Below, piece by piece: positions 11,931 to 20,874 of a DNA stretch of 64,000 nt. Source of the stretch: Takakia lepidozioides (lineage: Eukaryota > Streptophyta > Takakiopsida > Takakiales > Takakiaceae); the NCBI GenBank assembly GCA_030704615.1, contig CM060733.1, positions 36,084,001-36,148,000 on the forward strand. The letters are read 5' to 3'. The notes below the pieces were generated by a model that searched no databases, was not told the origin of the DNA, and saw only the letters and a program-made list of their open reading frames with translations. Numbering within the stretch: the stretch's first letter is position 1; every line of letters starts with the position of its first letter. The translations under genes and the position numbers were made by a program.

Positions 11931-12607
11931 GGAAGGTAGTTCTGTCTGTTGGTCATGAGCAAGAGTGTTTAGAGATAAGGGGAGACTAGTGGGATGAGAG
12001 CATTCTGGGATTAGGAATTGCTTTAGTTTCTCTTCCTTGTAGTCTTCTACCCTCTATGTAGGCCAAAACCTTTCCATAGGTAGAGGCAAAAGTCAGTCCG
12101 GGTTTGGGCTGGGGTGTCCTTGCAGGAACGACACTGTGGAGTGTTTTTTTTGGTGTGGGGGAGTTACTGTCTTGATTTTCTTGTGTTTGGATCCCCCCCG
12201 CACCTGCATGCTTGACTGTGCGCCATGTCAGTTTTGTGTGGGCACTTGTTTTCATAGGAGGTTGGTCCGGATTTGATCACTGGCCAATCCTAGAGCATGC
12301 TGTCGGTGGTGAGGCTGGGGTGATGATCAGTCAGACCACCATTGTTTCTCTTATGGTGAGGCTAGGTTGATGACCAGCAGACCATATGAGTGCTTGCAGT
12401 GGATGCAAGTGCAGGTTTATGTCACGAACCTAGTAGTCTAAGCCATAAGCCACAACAGGTTCTCTACCGGTTACCTTGTGGAAAGGGGGATTAGAGACAG
12501 GTTTACAACAGGTGTGGTTGTGAGTTTTCATCACGGAGGTGCCACCAATTGCTGAGGAGAGTGCCGGTACGAGCACCAACGATACTAGTGGGTATACAAG
12601 ATGAGGT
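11931..12607. other. Leader region upstream of gypsy gag
   Basis: No coding match. TGTCACGAACC near 12420 looks like a possible LTR start (TG...), and TTGGTCCGGATTTGATC near 12260 could be a primer-binding site. Neither could be confirmed by a second LTR copy. Confidence 0.25.
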
Positions 12608-13903
12608 GTGCGGTTTAGGCCACCTTCACCTTCAGTGTCATCTGAGGAAGGTTCAGACCCAGAGTTAGGAGGATTCTTGCCGAGGGTGCAAGCCATTTCC
12701 GTGCCATTGTTGTGGGATACGATGGAGGAAATGTATGGAGCATCCAAGGGGCCACGTCAGTACTATGGAGTTGTGGGCACCATCGAGCTTGATGATTTCA
12801 TATAGGAGTTTGATAGTTGGTGTAATTTGCAGCAGATGCGCAATCCACAACTGTTTACACCTTTCATGGCGTGGAAGGGGCTGTTTCAGCACCTTGAGGG
12901 GCCGCCCATGGATGACTACCATGAGTTTAGGCGGGGACATGAGGTGGAGATTGAGGAATGGCAGGTGTATTGGTCACCTGACTATGTCTCCATCACTAGA
13001 GGCACAAGGGCAGTGGTGACACCGGCAGCTACACCGGCAGCTTCTGCAAGCAGCAGTGGGACGTCAAGTGGAACAGGAGCTGGGAAGTCCACCCAAGCTC
13101 CTGCTGCAGCACCAACACCCGTGCCTGCCTTTAACCCAGTTGTGGAGTTCTTCGAGGAGTTGAGGAGAAACTACCAAGGGATAAAGACGGAAAAATTGCG
13201 GAGTTTGCAAGAGTTCCAACGAAAGCCTGCCGAGAGTTTAAGGGAGGCTTACACGCGCATGAGACGATTGATAAATGTAACCCAAGGAGTTACGGAAGCT
13301 CAAGCAGTCCAATTCTGGTATGGGATATTGGACAAGGAGCTAAGGAGAAAGGTGCGGGATGCAACTCTCCTACAAGTGGCCCAACCCACCTTAACAAACG
13401 TGTTTTTGCTGGCAGAGCGGATAGAGCTCAATATGGTAGAGGAGCAAATGGTCATGGTGGGGTTTGGTCAGGAGACACAACGAAGTGGGGCTCCTAGCCA
13501 ACAACAACCACTACCCCAACGTGCTCAAGGCAACAAGGGGGCTCAGGAAAAGCCCAGGGAAGGGCCGAGATGATCTCAATTGCAGAGGTCACTTCCTTCA
13601 TTCTCAGACCAACAACAGTCGGGAGTGACATGTTGGGATTGTGGAGGACCCCATGTTAAGAGAGATTGCCCGGAAAGAGGCAAAGGGCCGGCACAGGCAC
13701 AGCCTACACAACTACAATGTGGGCATTGTGGCAAGTATGGGCATGAAGAGGCCTATGACTTGCATCCTGAGCTGCGGCCAGGCCAGTTCCAAAGGAACAA
13801 TAGTGGCCGAGGACAAGGCAATGTAGTCCAGAGAGGTAGAGGAGGCAGAGGTCGGGGTGGAGGACGTAACCAAAACCAAGGAGCACAGGGGTCAAGGTCA
13901 TGA
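12608..13903 (+). pseudogene. gag: gag of the gypsy element (capsid and nucleocapsid)
   Basis: Frame 2 from about 12608 (first ATG near 12721) to 13903. It has an N-terminal capsid-like part (WDTMEEMYGASKGPRQYY), a Ser/Ala/Pro-rich linker, and a Retrotrans_gag block with LQEFQRKPAESLREAYTRMR. Two zinc knuckles follow: CWDCGGPHVKRDC, with one residue fewer than the canonical CX2CX4HX4C, and CGHCGKYGHEEAYD, whose last Cys is replaced. A basic Arg/Gly-rich tail follows (GRGGRGRGGGRNQ). Two in-frame stops interrupt it: TAG at 12803 (context FI*EFDSW) and TGA at 13571. The pol frame starts by overlap from about 13857 in frame 3, either a programmed shift or damage. Confidence 0.82.
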
Positions 13904-15400
13904 TCAAGGCATGCTGGATAGACTTGCCCAGCTAGAGCAACGTCTTGCTGCCATGGCCACTACTCATGTTGCGCCAGCTCCAAGACTTGAGGTTCAAGCC
14001 CCACCTGCACAACTTCCTATGCCTAGGGAAGACCAGATTGGTATGGGCTTCATGTGTGGAGCCGTACTTGCAAGACCATTGCATGTGGACTCTGCAGCTG
14101 CTATCACTCGAGCAGCAACGCGTGCTCCTGAGCCAAGAGGAGCGGATGTGGATTTTGATCCACAAAGAGGGGAAGCAAGCCGGCAGACAAGGCTTCCATA
14201 GTCTTTCACATTGGCTGAGACAGTGCCAACTATGTCATCGATGGCACCCGCTCCCCCAAGTGTGTCAGAAGTAGAGCCACGAGTGTCATTACGGAGAGTT
14301 GATGTGGCTCGGGAAATGCCAATGGGTGGTGCAGCAAAGCAAGGTGCAGCCAGTACATTGTTGGGGGCGGCTACGGCAATTTGCCAAGCTCCATTGTTTT
14401 CTGCCACGACAATTGCAATGCCGGGGATGCGGCCAGCTGCAGTGTTTAGACTGGCAGCTAGACTCTGTGAGAGTGGTGATGCATCGGCACTATCTGCGGG
14501 GATAGCGGATCAGGTGCAGTGCATGGATGCCCTGGATTCAAGGGTGAAGACAGCCACAGCTGCGCCATGGCAAGCGGCAGCTGCAAGGTTGCAAAAGTTG
14601 TCAGCTAGACCAGCCATTGAGCGTAGTATGGTGACTCATGGGGTAGTTCTGGTGGACAATCAGGATGATGTGTTTCAGTTGGGTGGCCCGGCTGGGAGGA
14701 GGTATAGGCCACTGCGGGTCTTGTTGGACTCAGGAGCACAGCCATTGATGTTGGGGAAAGCAGCAATTGCAGGCTTGGGCCTTACAGAGGCGGATTTGAA
14801 GCCTTGTCCTTTCCAAATTCAAACATCTTTGGGCGGTTCAGAGAAAACACGAGGGATTACACGCCATAAGCTCTTCATTCGATTGCAGCCAGATCATCCT
14901 ACATATGGCTCTGTCATGAGAGCTAAAGCCATTGTTATGGACGCGATGTCTTATGATGTACTTGTTGGTGAGGCTGTGTTATACCCAATGGGCTTTACTT
15001 TGGACTTTTGGGAGGAAACGGCATCCTACAGGCCGGAATGGCAGTCAAGGGATGGTGGGCGTGCACTGCTCCCAGTGCGGTTTATTGGGAATATAGCGGT
15101 GGATCATAGGAACATGATGCCCACATTGGCTGCATCCTCAGGGGTGGTGGCTTGGGGTGGTGAGCTCTTGGAGGGCAATAGCCATGCAGATGATAGGCCA
15201 CCACCTGATGAGGACAAACAATTGACATACAATGCTGATTTGCTTCCTCATGTGTCTGTTCATATTCCATTGTGGGGTACAGTTAGGAATTTGCATCGAG
15301 TAGCAGGCGAGTGTGTGCACCAAGCATGGCAGGAGGCCTATCCATTGGTGAGTGAGGGGAGTTCAGTGACATCACCTGGACCTCCTCAGTTAGCTCCTTT
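13857..15400 (+). pseudogene. Linker and aspartic protease of the gypsy element
   Basis: Frame 3. Residues after the gag overlap form a low-complexity Ala/Pro-rich linker with a TAG stop at 14199. The retropepsin-like protease lies at about 14640-14990. Its active-site motif is LLDSGAQPLMLG (D-S-G in place of the D-T/S-G of the family), and a second hydrophobic block AIVMDAMSYDVLVGE corresponds to the flap-to-C-terminal ILG-like region. It runs without interruption into the methyltransferase, so the two would be parts of one polyprotein. Confidence 0.7.
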
Positions 15401-16420
15401 GGATACAGTGCCCATTACCTGGCAACCACCTGACTCAGGGATTTGTTTGCTAGACCTGTTTGGAGGCATGAGCACTGGGCTTGCAGGAGTGTTGCAAGCT
15501 AGGATTAAAGTACGCAAGTACTTGTATGTGGAGAAGGATGAGATAGCTCGGCGTATTTCTATGCGCCACATCGCCTTGCTCACACACCGGTATCCTGAGT
15601 TGTTGTCTCTCTCAGCAATTCAAGGGTATCAAAAGGCCTTGCCAATAGACATTACCTTGCTGGGGGCGGATAATTTGGACCGGCATGGTGCCATTGACTT
15701 GGTGATAACTGGATGGCCTTGCCAAGGACACTCTCCCACTTGTCATGGGAACGGCTTGGATGATGCTCGATCGCATTTGTTTTGGGAAATATTGAGAGTG
15801 TTGCGTGACTTGCAGACGAGACAAGTGCAACCTCTAGCCTATATCTTGGAGAATGTTCCTCTTATGGGGGACTCTCGGGCCAGGGTTATGGCCAGTATGC
15901 ATCAAGTGCGGTCTAGGATTGGATTGGCGGTGCTATTGGATGCAGCAGCGGTGGGATCACAAGCATCGACCTCGATTGTGGTGGACCAATCTTGCACCAC
16001 CAGAGCTGCTCAAGAGAGCATACAATACCATTCAACGGCCACCCAATCTCACAGTTGAGGGCATTTTGGACCAAGGGAGGCAACCACAGAGGGTGCGACA
16101 TGATGACCATCCACCTCTAACAGTGGTAAATCGAGTGGGGCAACCACGTGCGGCCTTGCCTACGCTCATGAGCTTTCCCTCGTCTCATGCTTTTCAAGAT
16201 AATGGTCCTGGGTTGATTTGGACAGTGTGCTACAGCAATTGGTGGAGCCCAATGCAGATGAGCGAGAGCAGGCAATGGGATATGCCACGGGCACTACAAC
16301 TGTGCCAACTCTGTTAGAGGCATCACGCCGACATGTGTTGGGTCAAGCAATGGATCTAAATTGCTTGACATGGGTCATTGGCTTGTGCATGGCTGAGCAA
16401 CGGAGGTTGCAGACAGTGGT
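15400..16420 (+). pseudogene. DNMT3/DRM-like C5-cytosine DNA methyltransferase domain inside gypsy pol
   Basis: Predicted to transfer a methyl group from S-adenosylmethionine to cytosine C5. Motifs occur in the linear order of DNMT3, not the rearranged order of plant DRM enzymes. Motif I is DLFGGMSTGL (SAM binding, 15455-15485). Next come YLYVEKDEIA (acidic SAM contact), DLVITGWPCQGHS (motif IV, with catalytic Cys in PCQ, about 15700-15735), SHLFWEILRVLRDL, and ILENVPLMG (motif VI, ENV). Then HRPRLWWTNL (motif VIII; DNMT3/DRM enzymes have AHRARYFWGNL) and finally EREQAMGY and RRHVLGQAMDLN (motifs IX-X). Every catalytic motif is intact. Two indels disturb the frame, near 15955 (frame 3 to 1) and near 16220 (back to 3), and the second restores the pol frame. 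The domain sits between protease and RT. It could have been captured from a host gene, and the closest parent family needs a phylogeny. Confidence 0.82.
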
Positions 16421-18580
16421 GGCTACTTATGCATTCCCATTTGATATTGTATCCTCTCTGCCAACTGGGACGGTTGAGGTAATGAGTGGGGGCAAACACA
16501 GGATCATGGGGTGCAAACACCCATGGTAGATGTGGGATGAGATGCGGTAAGAGAGAGTCCTTAGATCTCTCAAGCAGCAATATGAGGAGTGGGGAGAGCC
16601 ATACACTGAGGATCAGTTGGAGGCCAAGGTGGCCAATGTTTTTGAAGAGGTTGAGAATGTTTCTTCCCCAGATGATGTTCTCAAGGTGGTTATGGCAGAG
16701 CAAGTGGAGGCTATGCCACAGTCAGCTTGGGCGGACAAGGCCCAAGAGGTTGCTATCTAGCAACCAAATGATTCGTCTCCTACCCCCAAGCCTGATGTAC
16801 CCAAGGTTACAGTCACTGAGGACAATTGGGAACCAGATGTTGGACCTACAGTCACCGAAGGAGAGAGACGGAGGATCCAGCGATTTCTAAGGGCTTATAG
16901 AAATTGCTTTGCCTTCGGTTTGAAGGATTTGGGGAGTTTGAAGGGTCAGGAGATTCGTATTGATTTGGCAAGTGACACGCCAATCTTTCGAAGGCCCTAC
17001 CGGTATAGTGACATGGAGAGGTCATTGATCCAGTCACGGACTATGGAGTTGTTCGAAGTTGGATTGGTGGAGTTGTCAGGCGGGGAGTATGCCTCGGCAA
17101 CGGTGATGCCAGCTAAGAAGGATATCTATGGCAATTGGACAGAAAGAAGGATGTGTGGGGACTATCGTCCTATGAACCGTTAGACTAAGTCCGATAGATA
17201 TGTCATGCCAACTCCAGAGGAAATCTTTGATGTCATTGGGCATGCGAAGGTGTTTAGCACATTGGACTTGCGATCTGGTTACCACCAATTGCCAATCAAA
17301 GAGGCTGACAAGCAAAAGACGACATTCTGGGGGATTGACCAACATAGGAAGGATTGTTTGTACCAATGGCGCTTCCTACCGTTTGGGTTGAAGAATGCTC
17401 CGACAGAGTTTCAGAGGGTTATGGATAGGATTCTCGCAGGGCTAGACTTTGCCCAGTGTTACATTGATGACATCATCGTCTTTAGTGCTACGGTTGAGGA
17501 GCATGAGAGACACCTTCAGGTGGTGTTTGAGCGCTTGAGAGCGCATAGGTTGAAATTGCACCCTGGGAAATGCAAGTTCTTCCATAACCAGATTGAGTAT
17601 CTGGGCCACATGATATACCCTGGAGGATTGGGTGTTCAAAAGACGAAGGTGGAGGCCATTGCACGCATTCCACGCCCCATAGATGTTAGCAGAGTTCGTG
17701 CTTTCATGGGATTGACAAACTACTATCGACGGTTTGTCAAGGGATTTAGCAGCATTGCAAAGGCTCTTGCTAAGTTGACCAAGGTGGGTCAGGAGTGGCA
17801 GTGGGAGGAGGAGCAGGAGGAAGCCTTTGAGGAACTCAAGGCTCGATCGACTTCTGCACCTATTCTGAGGCGGCCTATTCGGGGGTGGCCTTTCCAGCTA
17901 CATACGGATTGGAGTATGCTGGGGATTGGAGCAGTGTTCACACAGATGGATGATGAGGGAAGAGAGTTCGTAGTGGCATATACTAGCCGCTCAAACAATG
18001 ATGCCGAGGCGAAGTATAGTTCCTATGAGAGGGAGTGTCTAGCTGCGGTATGGGCAGTGGCACATTTCAGATGTTATCTCTATGGCAATCTCTTCACCCT
18101 TGTCACGGATCACCAACCGTTGAAGTGGTTGATGGAGTCAGACAAGCTTACAGGGAAGCTTGCACGGTGGCCACTTATGCTTCAAGAATACGACTTTCAG
18201 GTGGTGCATCGAGCCGGTATTGTCAATCGGGATGCAGATGGATTGAGTCGTAATCCATGCACGAGCAAGCATGATGATACTGGAGCTCGGTGGGATGGTG
18301 AGACGGATGAGGAGATGGTGCCAAGATGGCATGCATCTGCTTTTTTGTGCATCCTAGCAATGGGAGCTCAAGTTGGTCCATCCCATAGCATTGGTCATGT
18401 AGATGGTGTGCATGACAATCCGGAGATCAGTGAGGAGCTTGGTGGTGCTAAAGATGTACATGAAGATGCAGCAGTGTTGGCCTACCTTCGTATTGGAGAG
18501 ACAACAGCCAGGGTGACTGCTAAGGAGAGAGATCGGATCCTACAACGAGCCAAAAGGTTCAGGGGACTCACCTACTCCGA
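16421..18580 (+). pseudogene. pol: Reverse transcriptase and RNase H of the gypsy element
   Basis: Frame 3. A linker of about 400 bp after the methyltransferase holds three stops: TAG at 16527, TAA at 16548 and TAG at 16758. The RT starts near 16860. It shows YRNCFAFGLKDLGS, then the first catalytic Asp in FSTLDLRSGYHQ, the block FLPFGLKNAPTEFQR, and the active site CYIDDIIVFS, where gypsy elements usually have Y-x-DD. One stop, TAG at 17181, splits the fingers. The connection block AFMGLTNYYRRFVKGF follows, then RNase H with TDWSMLGIGAVFTQ, YSSYERECLAAVWA and TDHQPLKWL. From 17184 to 18602 the frame is uninterrupted (465 residues). Confidence 0.88.
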
Positions 18581-20058
18581 GTATGGGAGGATGGACGAAT
18601 GAGGATTGTGCCTCATCCAACACAACGAGCGCGATTGGTACGCCATGCCCATGAGGAGTTGGGACATTTTGGGGTGCGGCGCACTCATAGTTTGCTGCAA
18701 GGACAGTACTGGAGGCGGGGCATGCACACGGATGTGCAATAGTGAGTGGCAAGTTGACATTCTCCATCTGGAACATATCCACACATGCGTATATAAATAC
18801 TTAAAAAACCAAATGACCATCAAAACTGGAAGTTGCGGACGAGGCTTATAAAAGTGGAGACGGTCATTTGCCTATTTAAGGATTTCTGCTCACATATGTG
18901 TATGTGTTCCAGGTGGAGAACATCAACATATTGGATAAAGTGGACATGGAGAAGCACCCCATTACGAAGCAGGAGACACTACAAAAAGAGCTTCAAAGGG
19001 CATACCATGTAACAGGCCCCAGTATAATCAAAGACGAAACCCCATTCATTCAATGGGCAATTGAATGGTTGCCCATCCAAATGATTTTCGTTTGCTTTCA
19101 ATCTTTGCCACTCTGTTCAACATACCATGTATTAGGTCCCGGACTAATATGAGATCAATCGAAATTCATTCGATGGCTCAACGGATGGTTGGCCATCGAA
19201 ATGATTTTAGTTCACTTTGAGATGTATGATAGAGTACGAGCTTCTTTCAATGCATCTACTCCACAATTGCATCATTTACCCATTATGGGTTTGGGCTATC
19301 GTTGGAGTCTTGACTTCGCAGGCCCATTGCCACTAACGATTCACCATAACAAGTATGTGCTGGTGATGGTGGAACATTTCTCCAAGTGGATTGAACTGGT
19401 GGCATTGCCTGACAAGGCAAGTGAGGGGGTTGCGTATGCATTCTTAGATCGAGTGCTTAGCCAATTTGGTGCTCCAGCCGAGGTACTCACGGACCAGGGG
19501 AGAGAGTTCTTGGGGGAGTTTCAGGCTTTGTGTGAGCAAGACTTGATAGATCACCGCACTACTTCTCGGGATTATCCCGAGGCTGATGGCCTGGCAGAGA
19601 AGGTTGTACAAACAGTCAAGCGAGGCTTGTGCAAGTATGGCTTGCAGAAGGGACACTTAGGAGATTGGGACCTTCAACTACCTTGGTTGGCCATGGGCTA
19701 CAGGTTTAGCAAACAAACATCACTTGCCTCGTTCTCGCTGTATTTCCTTATCTTTGGCCGAGAGCCAGATTTGCCTACATCTATTCGCAGGGAGACTGCA
19801 AAAGTTATCAACCTTGATGATCCGGATGTGTGGACACAAGCATGTACCCAGCAGGCAGAGTTGTTCAAGAGAGTCATGCCTATGGCTTTTGAGAACCTTG
19901 CTATTGCCCAACACCGAAACACGTTGAGGTACGCCACTATATGTGGAGGGGGATATCGGCCAGGTGTTCGGCGTTTCCACCCTGGGAACTATATGTATCT
20001 GCAGCAGACAGCGACTACGACTTTGGATGTCACAGCAGGGCATGTGATTTCTAAGGGT
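18581..20058 (+). pseudogene. int: Integrase of the gypsy element, split by an insertion
   Basis: After a frame change near 18580 (frame 3 to 2), the HHCC zinc-binding start is readable: VRHAHEELGHFGVRR (two His) then SLLQGQYW. Adjacent TAG (18740) and TGA (18743) stops follow, then an insertion, and the core resumes at about 19222 with DRVRASFNA. The two Cys of HHCC are missing, one lying in the inserted stretch and the other changed to Tyr. The DDE core is intact in frame 1: SLDFAGPLPL (first Asp), VLTDQGREFLG (second Asp) and DYPEADGLAEKVV (Glu). The C-terminal part has QHRNTLRYA and the YMYLQQTATTTLDV SH3-like region. Confidence 0.85.
18752..19222. other. Insertion of about 470 bp with an internal 120-bp tandem duplication
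   Basis: Sequence that interrupts the integrase zinc finger. Its second half is a direct duplication. CATACCATGT starts at 19001 and again at 19121, and ATGATTTT(C/A)GTT at 19081 and 19201 keeps the same 120-base spacing. The copies have diverged by roughly a quarter. No open reading frame of note and no terminal repeats were recognised. Confidence 0.65.
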
Positions 20059-20359
20059 CCGGGAGGTGTTGCCTTCAGGAGTGTTGATTCTGTGGGGTCA
20101 AGATGGCATGGTATGGAAGGACCATGTGCGCAATTGTGCGCCATGTCACCTTCCATATGTGGATGGGAGGATAGATCCCAACCTTGCAGTGGTACCTGCA
20201 GGGTTGCGTTGCATGCTATGTGGGCATGTTGGTGGTGCCGCGACCATGTTGGTGTGTGACAAATGCTCAAGGGGGTGGCACATGGGATGCTTGACACGGC
20301 CACTTGAGGAGGTTCCTAGTGGAGAATGGTTGTGTCCACGATGCCTTGGACATAGGTAG
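20059..20359 (+). pseudogene. C-terminal PHD finger of the gypsy polyprotein
   Basis: Frame 2, reached by one extra base in a G run near 20056. The link NCAPCHLPYVDG leads into a full C4HC3 PHD finger: CMLC, then CDKC after the TMLV strand, WHMGC, and the final WLCPRC. Spacing is Cys-X2-Cys-X11-Cys-X2-Cys-X4-His-X2-Cys-X15-Cys-X2-Cys. PHD fingers bind histone H3 tails. Here it occupies the place of the chromodomain in chromoviruses and could steer integration. All eight zinc ligands are present. Confidence 0.85.
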
Positions 20360-20605
20360 TGGGTATGACAATGGTGGAATTGACAAGTGATCCAAGGTCT
20401 AGCTGATGGGAGCTCAACGCCATGGATACTTAATTGAAGATCATGGATTGCAGGAAGGCGAGTAACGATGGGGCTACTTTTGCACCCGGCCTCTTGATCT
20501 ATTGACTTTAGATACTGGGACATGTGCGATTGAAGACCAAGCGATGATTTTATTGAGATGGATACTTGTCAGCTATCCAGTGTTAGAGGGACCTAATCAC
20601 CAGCT

Positions 20606-20715
20606 AGGGGGGCGATTGTGGCATAGTTTTCTAGGATTGTGTGCTTAGAATGTATGGTGGACAACGATGTATGTTGTGGCACGATGCTTAGGTGCACGAC
20701 ATATGAATGATCCAA
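20606..20715 (+). repeat. Polypurine tract and stub of the putative 3' LTR
   Basis: AGGGGGGCGA at 20606-20615 is a good polypurine tract and is followed by TGTGGCATAGTTTTC, a plausible LTR start. Sequence character changes to A/C-rich at about 20716, so the LTR appears cut by the neighbouring element. No second copy of this LTR was seen upstream of gag. Confidence 0.4.
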
Positions 20716-20874
20716 ACTGCAACAAAAAAATCAAATAGAACCCAAATCAATAAATGGTTGAAAACATTACGCAAATCCAAAAATCCGCCCACCGGCATTG
20801 ACAACGACCTGTACGAGTTTGCAAATGCAACTCAGTCATCCAAAATCATTAACCTCTAACACAAAAATCCAGAA

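Larger units (their letters stand above)
12600..20715 (+). mobile_element. Ty3/gypsy retrotransposon carrying a DNA methyltransferase and a PHD finger
   Basis: Decayed LTR retrotransposon with domain order Gag, CCHC knuckles, protease, C5 DNA methyltransferase, RT, RNase H, integrase, PHD. The RT-RNase H-integrase order is that of Ty3/gypsy. The pol frame is broken by stops and at least four frame changes (near 13.9, 15.96, 16.22 and 20.06 kb, plus one near 18.58). An insertion of about 470 bp splits the integrase zinc finger from its catalytic core. A polypurine tract at about 20606-20615 marks the 3' end of the internal region, but only about 100 bp of putative 3' LTR follow. DNA-methyltransferase-bearing retrotransposons have been reported from charophyte algae and dinoflagellates. 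This element looks like a relative in a land plant. Confidence 0.82.

Noticed and set aside
13860-13910. Programmed frameshift between gag and pol
   Set aside because: Frames 2 and 3 overlap for about 45 bases with no slippery heptamer and pseudoknot that I can see. With so many other indels, damage is equally likely.
15400-16420. Host methyltransferase gene with the retrotransposon inserted beside it
   Set aside because: The domain is in the same frame as the protease upstream and returns to the RT frame downstream, has no introns or own start, and sits at a domain boundary of pol. It is part of the element.
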